Assembly: GCA_903933815.1 (NCBI GenBank)
Contig: CAIZLN010000146.1
Location: 1 to 37,835 of the forward strand
DNA: 37,835 nucleotides
Reading direction: 5' to 3'
Origin: an uncultured Solirubrobacterales bacterium
Lineage (GTDB): Bacteria; Actinomycetota; Thermoleophilia; Solirubrobacterales; 70-9
Below, one piece after another: positions 7,693-14,630 of the stretch (position 1 is the first letter of the stretch; every line of letters begins with the position of its first letter). Under the pieces are notes generated by a model. It searched no databases. It worked only from the letters and a program-made list of their open reading frames with translations, and had not been told where the DNA came from. The translations under genes and the position numbers were made by a program.

Positions 7693-8685
7693 ATGAGATT
7701 CGACTTTACCGAAGACCAGCACGAGATCAAGCGGACGGCTAAGGACCTGCTGGCATCCCGCTCGACCCTCGAGAAGGTCCGCGAGGCGGCCGAGGCCGGT
7801 GAGTACGACGCGGCACTCTGGAAGGAGCTGGGCGAGCTGGGCTGGCCCGGGGTCGCGATCGATGAGGCTCATGGCGGAGGCGGACTCGGCTATGTCGAGT
7901 TGGCCGGGCTGCTCGAGGAGTCCGGGTATGCGCTGTTGAACGGGCCGTTCCTTGCCACCGCGCTCTGTGCGGCCGCGATCTCGGAGGCCGGAAGCGACGG
8001 CCAGAAGGACGAGTGGCTCGGCCGGTTGGCCTCGGGAGAGGCGACCGGGGCGTTCGGGCTGGTCGGCCAGGTAGTTCCAGACGGGGCGAGCGCCGATGTA
8101 GTCGTCGTCGCAGATCGCGAGTCCGGGGAGGCTCGCCTTCTGACCGGGCAGGGTTCCCTGGAGGAGCTCGACTCGATCGACCCGACCCGGCGCTACGGGA
8201 TCGTCGAAGGCGGACTCCCGGACGGAGAACCACTGCCCGGAGATGTCGCTGCCGCGATCGACCTCGGATGTGTGCTCACCTCGGCCGAGCTGGTCGGAGT
8301 CTGCGGCCGTGCACTGGACATGACGGTCAAATACGTGAAGGACCGCAAGCAGTTCGGCCGACCGGTCGGCTCCTTCCAGGCCGTCCAGCACCGCTGCGCT
8401 CAGATGCTGCTCTCGACCGAGGGCGCCCGTGCCTCCACATACTTTGCCGCCTGGGCGGCCGATGCCGATCGCGATCGTCTACCCGAGGCCGCGTCGCTCG
8501 CCAAGTCGGCTGCCTCGAAGGCAGGGATCGAGGTAACGGCCTCGGCGATCCAGGCCCACGGAGGGATCGGTTTCACCTGGGAGGCCGACGTCCACTGGTT
8601 CTACAAGCGGGCCCAGCTCGACGCCGCCTTCCTCGGCTCCAGCGCCGAGCACAACCGCAGGCTCACCGCCCTCGTCTCCCCCTAG
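7693..8685 (+). CDS. Acyl-CoA dehydrogenase, second subunit of a pair
   Basis: 330-aa acyl-CoA dehydrogenase homologue, shorter than its partner. It starts with MRFDFTEDQHEIKRTAKDLL and keeps the C-terminal signature KQFGRPVGSFQAVQHRCAQM and HGGIGFTWEADVHWFYKRAQ, typical of the smaller subunit of paired FadE enzymes. The middle domain lacks the usual substrate- and FAD-contacting GxGS and WITxG strings, so it may not bind FAD by itself. The ATG at 7693 follows AGGAAG within 12 nt, and the 7-nt gap to the preceding stop codon supports co-translation. It probably builds a heterotetramer with the upstream protein. The function of the complex (fatty acid, branched acid or sterol side chain) is inferred only from family. 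Confidence 0.87.
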   Translation: MRFDFTEDQHEIKRTAKDLLASRSTLEKVREAAEAGEYDAALWKELGELGWPGVAIDEAHGGGGLGYVELAGLLEESGYALLNGPFLATALCAAAISEAGSDGQKDEWLGRLASGEATGAFGLVGQVVPDGASADVVVVADRESGEARLLTGQGSLEELDSIDPTRRYGIVEGGLPDGEPLPGDVAAAIDLGCVLTSAELVGVCGRALDMTVKYVKDRKQFGRPVGSFQAVQHRCAQMLLSTEGARASTYFAAWAADADRDRLPEAASLAKSAASKAGIEVTASAIQAHGGIGFTWEADVHWFYKRAQLDAAFLGSSAEHNRRLTALVSP

Positions 8686-8831
8686 GGCCAGCCAATCCGG
8701 TCGACGGCCCAGGGCAGGAGTAGGGTTTCCGGATGGTCTCCCAGATAACCCGAGAAGACGCGATTCCCGGTGACCTGCCCGACTGATTCGTTGATCCTTC
8801 CGTCTGTGCACGGGTTGATCGTCCCGTGGCA

Positions 8832-8837
8832 TATTCT
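8832..8837 (+). promoter_or_regulatory. Putative -10 element (TATTCT) of the lipoprotein gene
   Basis: TATTCT lies 8 nt before the GTG start at 8846, giving a near-leaderless transcript. TTGATC at 8815 is too close (11 nt) to serve as a normal -35. Confidence 0.4.
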
Positions 8838-8845
8838 ACTGCCGA

Positions 8846-9892
8846 GTGCCTAGGAACCGTACAAATGCGGGCTGCATCTCCCTCTTCGTGGCCCTCGCCG
8901 CGGTCCCGCTCCTGATCGGCTGTGGCTCCGGCGATGACCAGAGTTTGACCGCGGGGTGCCCTGACGCGATCCCCACGGGCATCGCTCCGTTGAGCAAGGG
9001 GGCCGATGCCTACACGATGCTCCTCAGGGTCAATACGAAGGAGCAGGTCTCCGAGTTCGACTCCGAGCCCCTGAAGGGGAGGATCCTTGATCGCGACGTC
9101 TTCGTGATCAACACCCAATACCAGGGGACGAATACCGGTGAGGCACAGGACATCTTCACCGAGATCGGGAAGCGCTTTCCCTGCAACAGGGTGATCGCAC
9201 TCAACGGGCTTTCCCAGATTTCGGGCAAGGCGGGCTACATGTTTGCGCTGGCAGGCGAACCCGGCCTCGATGCCGTTTTGCTCGATTGGGAGGTCGGCAC
9301 CTGGGCTTCTCGCGGAACTCCCTGGAGCGAGGAGCAGGCAGTGAACCTGAAGCGAATGGGGGTCGAACTGCAGTCGGTCGCCAACCGGATTGCGGAGGTT
9401 CCGGGAGCGGCCACGACCAGGGTCGGCCTGGCGACCCAGTTTCGGTCCGGTTGGGACTACGCGGCGTTCGCTCGCCGGCTGGCCGTGATCAACTGGAGGC
9501 TCAACGAGGACTTCCTCGGCTACCAGCTGGTCCAGAGCCAGGACCGTTGCCGGGGAACGGATGATGCCGCGCCGTTGGAGCAGTTGACCAAACAGCTATT
9601 GGCCCAGTACGGGCAGCTGGTTGATGGGAAGCCAGGGCCGAATGGCTGGGAGAAGACGACTAAACCGCAGCGGAAAATCATTGCCCATCTCGGGTTCGAG
9701 ATCTCCTTCTCCACCGAGCCGAAACCGGGTGAGTCGCTCCCGGTCGATTCCGATTCCTCGAGCGATGCAGCCGCCTGCACAGAGGACGTCCTCGAGGAGG
9801 GCGGCGGGGCCTTCATCTACTGGGCCACCCCGGAGGCGATCGAGGAGATGCTCTCGACCGAGGAGGGCGAGAGGTTCCGACCCTCGACCTGA
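8846..9892 (+). CDS. Unknown secreted lipoprotein
   Basis: 348 aa starting at GTG. Residues 1-25 form a lipoprotein signal with lipobox LIGC, followed by the linker GSGDD. The rest is soluble: strand-like stretches such as RDVFVINTQY, RVIALNGLS, DAVLLDWEVGTW and TRVGLATQF alternate with helical segments, and an aromatic-rich end contains FIYWATPEA. This alternation, with an acidic residue at the end of a strand (LLDWE), suggests a TIM-barrel-like or glycosidase-like fold, but no catalytic motif is certain. Several Cys (in GCPDAI, FPCNRV, QDRCRG, AACTED) could form disulfides outside the cell. It stands alone between the dehydrogenase pair and the tRNA-Ser, and is followed by two inverted repeats that may end transcription. 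Function unknown. Confidence 0.75.
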   Translation: MPRNRTNAGCISLFVALAAVPLLIGCGSGDDQSLTAGCPDAIPTGIAPLSKGADAYTMLLRVNTKEQVSEFDSEPLKGRILDRDVFVINTQYQGTNTGEAQDIFTEIGKRFPCNRVIALNGLSQISGKAGYMFALAGEPGLDAVLLDWEVGTWASRGTPWSEEQAVNLKRMGVELQSVANRIAEVPGAATTRVGLATQFRSGWDYAAFARRLAVINWRLNEDFLGYQLVQSQDRCRGTDDAAPLEQLTKQLLAQYGQLVDGKPGPNGWEKTTKPQRKIIAHLGFEISFSTEPKPGESLPVDSDSSSDAAACTEDVLEEGGGAFIYWATPEAIEEMLSTEEGERFRPST

Positions 9893-9896
9893 AGGA

Positions 9897-9925
9897 GACC
9901 GGCGCAGGCCGGTCGGCTAGCCGAC
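9897..9925. terminator. Two overlapping GC-rich inverted repeats after the lipoprotein gene
   Basis: GACCGGC-GCAG-GCCGGTC (9897-9914) is a perfect 7-bp stem with a 4-nt loop. It overlaps the perfect palindrome GTCGGCTAGCCGAC (9912-9925). There is no U-tract. Lying between convergent units (lipoprotein on plus, tRNA-Ser on minus), they could act as a terminator in both directions. Confidence 0.5.
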
Positions 9926-10081
9926 GGGGAGGGCTTCGAACCCTCCAATGAAGCGATCCTCTCGGGTTCGGGCCTGAGAAGCGATGTGGCGGAGGGGGAG
10001 GGATTCGAACCCTCCAATAAAAGATCCCTCTCGGGTTCGGGCCGCTGGCACTACAACGGAGGGGGAGGGATTCGAACCCTC
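9921..10081 (-). repeat. Tandem copies of the tRNA-Ser 3' end in the trailer of tRNA-Ser(UGA)
   Basis: The T-arm, 3' acceptor strand and discriminator of the tRNA (10057-10081) recur exactly over 25 nt at 9990-10014, and with three mismatches at 9921-9946. Copies start 67 and 69 bp apart. The DNA between copies is repeated too: AAT, a short A/G-rich stretch, then GATCC, then CTCTCGGGTTCGGGCC occurs after both outer copies. On the minus strand the trailer of the tRNA transcript would therefore hold two hairpins GGAGGG-TTCGAA(T/G)-CCCTCC that mimic a T-arm. Repeats containing a tRNA 3' end behind the gene are known from E. coli tyrT (rtT); this looks like an independent case. Confidence 0.85.
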
Positions 10082-10145
10082 GAAGCGCCTTAAGACGCTT
10101 GCTGGTTTTCAAGACCAGTGCATTCAACCGCTCTGCCACCCCTCC
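10057..10145 (-). tRNA. tRNA-Ser (anticodon UGA)
   Basis: On the minus strand: acceptor GGAGGGG pairs with CCCCTCC, the anticodon stem CTGGT/ACCAG encloses CTTGAAA (anticodon TGA), a long variable arm AAGCG...CGCTT follows, and the T-arm is GAGGG-TTCGAAT-CCCTC. The discriminator is G, as expected for serine, and CCA is not encoded. Total 89 nt. Partial copies of its 3' end follow in the trailer. Confidence 0.95.
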
Positions 10146-10224
10146 GGGGGGTATGTCTGCTGACGACGGCGCCAGGACTCCACAAGTTTGACACGCCACG
10201 GGTGCTGATCGTCAAGCGCTCAGT

Positions 10225-10466
10225 CGACCGGGCACCTGGTTCGGGATAGAACGCTGGCCCGGAGTGGTGCCGGACATGATCACTTTCGCCAAAGGCGTGA
10301 CCAGTGGTTACCTGCCGCTGGGCGGGGTGGTGATCTCACCGGAGATCGCCGCCCCGTTCTGGGACGAACCGGATGCTCCGCCGTTTCGCCGCCGCTCACG
10401 GTCGGCCCCGACCATCTCGAGATGATCGGCGACGCCCTGGAGGCATCGGTCAGCGACCTGACCTGA
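10225..10466 (+). pseudogene. Remnant of a class III (PLP-dependent) aminotransferase
   Basis: One frame reads GTWFGIERWPGVVPDMITFA, then KGVTSGYLPLGGVVISPEIA, up to PPFRRR: the region around the PLP-binding lysine (TFAKG) of omega-amino-acid/class III aminotransferases. A second, shifted frame then reads PLTVGPDHLEMIGDALEASV and ends in TGA at 10464-10466, the normal C-terminus of the same family. More than 100 residues between these two blocks (from the FRHG region to the C-terminus) are gone, as is everything upstream of GTWFG. So this is a gene reduced by an N-terminal loss, an internal deletion and a frameshift. It lies on the 5' side of tRNA-Ser(UGA). The parent substrate cannot be told. 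Confidence 0.8.
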
Positions 10467-10609
10467 GCGACGACCGCCTCAAGGGCGGCCCCGTCCTCCC
10501 GGTCAGATCCCGTGGCGAAGTGACCGGAGTCGGGGCATTCATCGTGCCTTGAATGCGGTCACTTCGTTGCCGTCTCGCCCCATCTGGGTCGTGGTGCCAG
10601 AATGGGCCG

Positions 10610-11767
10610 GTGCGTCGCCTACTTGTTCTCGCCTGCGCAGTCGTCTTTCTTGACGTCACCTTTTTTGCTGTGCTGACGCCGCTCCTGCCCGATTACAAGG
10701 ACGACTTTTCGCTGAGTGACGGCGAGGCGGGAGTGCTTGCCGGGGCTTTCGCAGCCGGGACGCTGGTCAGCGCTCTGCCGGCCGGGTGGCTGGCAGCCCG
10801 GGTGGGCCCGCGCAGGACTGTGATTGCCGGCCTGGTCGGGATCGGCACCTTCAGCCCGATCTTCGGGTTCGCCGACAACATCGTGCTGCTCGATGTCAGC
10901 CGTTTCTTTCAGGGGGCATCGGGCGCTTTGATGTGGGCCGGCGCGGTCAGCTGGGTCGTGTCGGCTTCACCGAAGTCGCGCCGGGGGGAGATGGTCGGGG
11001 CAGTGATCGCGGCGGCGGTGATTGGCGAACTGCTCGGGGCGCCGATAGGGGCTCTGGCTCACGAGATCGGTACCGAAATCGTATTCAGCACGGTGTTCGT
11101 TGCTGCGGCGATCCTGATCGCGGTTGCGGCGACCATCAAAGATGCCTCGGAGGTTGCGAGCCAGCCTGTCCGCGAGGCCGTAGCTGCTGTCAAACGCTCG
11201 AACGTCCCCAGGATGGTGCTGGTGCTCGCGGGCCCGTCGCTTGCCTTCGGCTTTCTGGTTGTGGTCGCGCCACTTCGGATGGACGAACTCGGTGCCAGCC
11301 CCTGGCTGATCGCCGGTGCCTTCGCGATCGGGTCGGCGGTTGAGGCGGTCGCCGGTCCCTGGATCGGACGGGTCAGCGACCGGATCGGACGGGTCGGGCC
11401 CTACCTGATCGGGGTGGCTGTCATTGCGGTCGCAATCACAGCGATAGGCATCTTCAACCTGCTCCCGGCGCTGGCCGCAGCAGTGGTGCTCTGCGCCTTT
11501 GGTGCCGGACTGGCCTTCACCCCGGCCAGCACGCTGGTCACCGATGCGGCGACCAGTTCCGGACTGAACCAGGGATACGCCTCGGGCGCCGCGAACCTGG
11601 CCTGGGGTGGAGGACAGATGGTCGGAGCAGTCGGAGGAGGATTTCTGGTCGGAGCGACCGGCTACCTGCTGCCCTCGCTGCTCACGGTCGGGATAATCCT
11701 TGCTGTGGGGGTGGTCGCCCGTAGAACAGTCCAGCCACTGCCCTCCGAGTTGTCCGAAGTGAAGTGA
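10610..11767 (+). CDS. MFS transporter, drug/metabolite exporter type
   Basis: About 385 aa with 12 predicted hydrophobic segments. The cytoplasmic loop after helix 2 carries GWLAARVGPRRTV, the MFS motif A pattern, and its second-half equivalent is GRVSDRIGRVGPYL. The first helix follows a short basic start (VRRLLVLACAVVFLDVTFFA). The GTG at 10610 is preferred to an upstream in-frame ATG at 10553 because it starts just before helix 1 and lies 6 nt after CAGAAT, a leaderless-like spacing. The substrate is unknown. Its TGA is followed one base later by the start of the FAD-linked oxidase, so the two genes are probably cotranscribed and translationally coupled. Confidence 0.85.
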   Translation: MRRLLVLACAVVFLDVTFFAVLTPLLPDYKDDFSLSDGEAGVLAGAFAAGTLVSALPAGWLAARVGPRRTVIAGLVGIGTFSPIFGFADNIVLLDVSRFFQGASGALMWAGAVSWVVSASPKSRRGEMVGAVIAAAVIGELLGAPIGALAHEIGTEIVFSTVFVAAAILIAVAATIKDASEVASQPVREAVAAVKRSNVPRMVLVLAGPSLAFGFLVVVAPLRMDELGASPWLIAGAFAIGSAVEAVAGPWIGRVSDRIGRVGPYLIGVAVIAVAITAIGIFNLLPALAAAVVLCAFGAGLAFTPASTLVTDAATSSGLNQGYASGAANLAWGGGQMVGAVGGGFLVGATGYLLPSLLTVGIILAVGVVARRTVQPLPSELSEVK

Positions 11768-11768
11768 G

Positions 11769-13163
11769 ATGGGACGAGAGATGCCCAGGAGTCCAAGCAG
11801 ACCGTTGACCTACGACCTCAGACAACAGCAAAGCGGACCCGCGACCTGGACCAACTGGGCCGGCAACCAGTCCTGCTCCCCCCGGGATCTGATTCGGCCG
11901 GCCGGCCGGGCTGAACTCAGTGAACTGGTCGCCACGGCAACGCAGGCCGGACGCAAGGTGGCGGTGGCCGGCTCCGGTCACTCCTTCACTGGGGCCGCGC
12001 TGAGCGACGACCTGCTGCTCGATGTCTCCTCGATCGCCGGAGTGATCGAGGTGGATCTCCCGTCCGGCCTTGTGAAGGTAGGTGGTGGCACCGTGCTGGC
12101 CGATCTGAACCGCGCGCTGGATTCACTCGGGCTCGCAATGGCCAACCTCGGGGACATCGATTCTCAGACCATCGCCGGTTCGATTTCGACCGGAACCCAC
12201 GGGACCGGCGCAGCCAGACCCAACCTTCCGGCCCAGATCGCGGCGATCGACCTCGTCACTGCCGACGGCGAAGTGCTGGAGCTGGCTGAATCGCCCGATC
12301 CGGACACCGGCCCCGGAGACGATGGCTCGTCCGATTTACTGCGGGCGGCACGGGTTGCGATTGGCTCCCTCGGAGTGATCAGCGCAGTGACGCTCAAGAC
12401 CGTGCCGGCGTTCAACCTCCACCGGGTTGATGAGCCGATGCCGCTGGACCGGGTGCTGGCGGACTTCGACGAGCTGACGGCCGCGAACGAGCACTTCGAG
12501 TTCTTCATCTTTCCGTACACAGACACCGCGTTGACGATCTGCCGCAACAGCACTGTCCGGCAGCCTGCTCCGCGAGGTCGTTTTGAGCGCTATCTCGGCG
12601 ACGTGGTCATCGAGAACGCCCTTGGCGACCTCGCCCTCAGGGCAATCGGCAAGGTTCCCTCGGTGATCCCGAGGACTGCCCGGTTTTCATCCCGTTTCAT
12701 GAGCCAGGCCGAGCAGATCGATGTCTCGCATCGCTGCTTTGCCAACTACCGGACGATCCGGTTCAACGAGATGGAATACGCAGTCCCGCGTGAGTTCGGG
12801 GCGGAGGCCCTCGGCCGGGTGCTGGACCTGATCCGGGAGGAGCGCATGCCCCTGGCGATGCCGATCGAGTGTCGGGTGGTGCCTGCTGACGACAACCTGA
12901 TCAGCCCGGTTTCCGGCCGCGACTCGACCTACATCGCCATTCACCAGCACGCCGGACAGGAGTGGCAGCCTTACTTCCGGGAGATCGAGCGGATCTTCGA
13001 CTCATACGGCGGCCGCCCCCACTGGGGCAAGCACCACTTTCAGACGGCAGAGACGCTTGCGCCCCGCTACCCCGAGTGGGACCGGTTCGCCAAGGTTCGC
13101 GACCGGCTTGACCCGACCCGGACCTTCACCAATGAGTACGTGCGAACCGTACTCGGCGACTAG
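11769..13163 (+). CDS. FAD-linked sugar-1,4-lactone oxidase/dehydrogenase (ALO/gulonolactone oxidase family)
   Basis: 464 aa. The N-terminal PCMH-type FAD domain starts with TNWAGNQSCSPRDLIRPAGR and carries GSGHSFTG (~60-67), whose His is the usual site of covalent FAD attachment, then GGTVLADLNRALDSLG and GSISTGTHGTG. The C-terminal ALO domain ends with RPHWGKHHFQ and FTNEYVRTVLG. Enzymes of this family oxidise L-gulono- or D-arabinono-1,4-lactone or related aldonolactones; the actinobacterial members are mostly dehydrogenases with an unsettled substrate. The start may be ATG at 11769 or 11781. It overlaps by 4 nt, convergently, with the PLP enzyme gene. As far as I recall, Mycobacterium also keeps a gulonolactone dehydrogenase gene close to a similar PLP-protein gene, which would make this neighbourhood conserved. 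Confidence 0.88.
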   Translation: MGREMPRSPSRPLTYDLRQQQSGPATWTNWAGNQSCSPRDLIRPAGRAELSELVATATQAGRKVAVAGSGHSFTGAALSDDLLLDVSSIAGVIEVDLPSGLVKVGGGTVLADLNRALDSLGLAMANLGDIDSQTIAGSISTGTHGTGAARPNLPAQIAAIDLVTADGEVLELAESPDPDTGPGDDGSSDLLRAARVAIGSLGVISAVTLKTVPAFNLHRVDEPMPLDRVLADFDELTAANEHFEFFIFPYTDTALTICRNSTVRQPAPRGRFERYLGDVVIENALGDLALRAIGKVPSVIPRTARFSSRFMSQAEQIDVSHRCFANYRTIRFNEMEYAVPREFGAEALGRVLDLIREERMPLAMPIECRVVPADDNLISPVSGRDSTYIAIHQHAGQEWQPYFREIERIFDSYGGRPHWGKHHFQTAETLAPRYPEWDRFAKVRDRLDPTRTFTNEYVRTVLGD

Positions 13164-14368
13164 AGAAAAGCCTCGCCCTCGCCGCGGTAGGTCGGGACTT
13201 CGTCGACTATCTCTCCGCCTTCGAGAAGGTAGAGCGAGTTGAAGCGCTCGCAGAGCTCACCGGCCTTGTTGTGGCGCAGGTAGACGTTGTCACCGATCGC
13301 CAGCCCGTCGGCGGCGTGGCCGAGCAGCGGCGTCTGGACCTCTCCGGCGCCTTCTTCCCGGTCGAGCCTGAGCCCTCGTGGGAGCCACGGAACCGGCAGG
13401 CGGGAGGGGCCGGCTGATCCGGATGAAAGGTAGCCGCCGCCGAGCGCGGTGACAACCCCGGGGCCCGGCCGACGGACCACCGGCAGCGCGAAGGCCGCAG
13501 CCGGGGTCAGGCTGAAGCGGGAGTAGTGGTCAAACTGGGTGGGAGCGAAGAAGCCGGATCCGGCAGCTACTTCGGTCACGGCTGCCTCGGCTGAAGTCAG
13601 CTCCAGCGAACCGGTGCCACCGCCGTTCACGATCTGGATGTCGGCCACCTGACTGACTCTTTCAACCACTTCGGCGCGCCGCTCCGCGATTTCGGCGACC
13701 GATCGATCCTGCATCCATCTGATTGCCCGCGCCCGGAGGGGCTGCCCGGGGGGTTGGTCCCCGACGCCCGCGATCTGGCTTTCATAGGCCATCAGCGCGA
13801 CCAGTTCGAGCTTGTCGCGCCGGCCGATCTCCTCGGCCAGAGCGACGGCCTGCTCCGGGCTACTCACCGGGGACCGCCGGGCCCCGGCCCTGACCCTCCC
13901 GTGAAGGTCCCGCCAGCCGACATCGAGTTCGAGGCAGAGCCTCACTGTGCCCGCCTGGCTGCCGAGCACTGACTCGATCAGGTCGAGGTGCTCGACACAG
14001 TCGACTGTGAGGACCGGTGCCTTTTCCGGCATGGCCGCCGTGTGCAGGGCGAGCTGGGAAAGCGCCTCGAGGTCGGTTGTCGGGTAGGCCAGCAGGAGGT
14101 TTTCGTAGCCGAGTCCGGCAAGCCAGTTCGTTTCCGGCAGGGTGAAAGTCATGATGCCCCGGAAGCGTTCGTCCCGGTCGAGGATCCGGTCGACCAGAGC
14201 CCGGCAGCGGATCGACTTGCCGGCGATCCGGACCGGCTTGTCCCCGGCACGCCTGAGCATGGCGTCGGCATTGGCCCACATCGCATCGAGGTCGACGAAG
14301 GCAAATGGAGCCTGGACATCTTCGAAGACAGCTTCTAAATCGGCATGGCTGGGCTTGGCGCTGGCCAT
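13160..14368 (-). CDS. PLP-dependent fold-type III enzyme (alanine racemase N-terminal / D-threonine aldolase-like)
   Basis: 402 aa. The N-terminal barrel starts PFAFVDLDAMWANADAMLRR and has RIAGKSIRC, whose Lys is the expected Schiff-base lysine for PLP. It continues through MTFTLPETNWLAGLG, LELDVGWRDLHGRVRAG and VNGGGTGSLE, the phosphate-binding glycines. The C-terminal domain has TPLLGHAADGLAIGDNVYLRH and the conserved C-terminal HNKAGELCERFNSLYLL, like metal-dependent D-threonine/D-serine aldolases. Annotated relatives are called amino acid deaminase/aldolase; the real substrate is not known. The gene ends 4 nt inside the convergent oxidase gene and is read toward it. The ATG at 14368 is the only good start before the first strand. 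Confidence 0.82.
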   Translation of the reverse strand: MASAKPSHADLEAVFEDVQAPFAFVDLDAMWANADAMLRRAGDKPVRIAGKSIRCRALVDRILDRDERFRGIMTFTLPETNWLAGLGYENLLLAYPTTDLEALSQLALHTAAMPEKAPVLTVDCVEHLDLIESVLGSQAGTVRLCLELDVGWRDLHGRVRAGARRSPVSSPEQAVALAEEIGRRDKLELVALMAYESQIAGVGDQPPGQPLRARAIRWMQDRSVAEIAERRAEVVERVSQVADIQIVNGGGTGSLELTSAEAAVTEVAAGSGFFAPTQFDHYSRFSLTPAAAFALPVVRRPGPGVVTALGGGYLSSGSAGPSRLPVPWLPRGLRLDREEGAGEVQTPLLGHAADGLAIGDNVYLRHNKAGELCERFNSLYLLEGGEIVDEVPTYRGEGEAFL

Positions 14369-14406
14369 CTGTGCAGTGACGATACTCGGCTACCCGGGCG
14401 AATCCG

Positions 14407-14412
14407 TAGAAT
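14407..14412 (+). promoter_or_regulatory. Putative -10 element (TAGAAT) of tRNA-Ser(GCU)
   Basis: TAGAAT ends 10 nt before the mature 5' end of the tRNA. The position is right for a stable-RNA promoter with a very short leader; no canonical -35 is visible. Confidence 0.45.
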
Positions 14413-14422
14413 CCTGCCTCCC

Positions 14423-14511
14423 GGAGAGGTGGCCGAGTGGCTGAAGGCACTCGCCTGCTAAGCGAGTAGGGGGCGCAAGCTCTCTCGAGGGTTCGAATCC
14501 CTCCCTCTCCG
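14423..14511 (+). tRNA. tRNA-Ser (anticodon GCU)
   Basis: Acceptor GGAGAGG pairs with CCTCTCC, the anticodon stem CTCGC/GCGAG encloses CTGCTAA (anticodon GCT), a long variable arm follows, and the T-arm is GAGGG-TTCGAAT-CCCTC. Discriminator G, no encoded CCA, 89 nt. Its T-arm matches that of tRNA-Ser(UGA), but no trailer repeats are present. Confidence 0.95.
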
Positions 14512-14563
14512 CTCCCGGCGATCGCCAGCCTGCCAGTGCGCAGCCGGTCGCCCCCGCAGATGT

Positions 14564-14569
14564 TAGGCT
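14564..14569 (+). promoter_or_regulatory. Putative -10 element (TAGGCT) before the permease leader ORF
   Basis: TAGGCT lies 7 nt before an ATG at 14577. This matches the leaderless spacing elsewhere in the window and places the transcript start at the leader ORF rather than at the permease start. Confidence 0.4.
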
Positions 14570-14576
14570 CAAGCGG

Positions 14577-14630
14577 ATGACACTTCGAGGGAGACGAGGC
14601 GCAATCACGCCACAGGTTGCCGCATCGTGA
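14577..14630 (+). CDS. 17-aa leader ORF overlapping the permease start
   Basis: ATG at 14577 opens MTLRGRRGAITPQVAAS and stops at TGA 14628-14630, which overlaps the GTG start of the permease (GTGA). With the TAGGCT 7 nt upstream it would be translated from a leaderless mRNA, and the permease would be reached by re-initiation. The peptide has three Arg codons in residues 4-7, which could make it sensitive to arginine supply if it is an attenuation peptide (speculative). The alternative is that it merely delivers ribosomes to a gene lacking a Shine-Dalgarno, or is chance. Confidence 0.35.
   Translation: MTLRGRRGAITPQVAAS

Noticed and set aside
6540-7730. 396-codon minus-strand frame antisense to the first acyl-CoA dehydrogenase
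   Set aside because: Composition (Arg, Gly, Leu, Pro-rich with no motif) is that of a shadow frame; the plus-strand gene has full family signatures.
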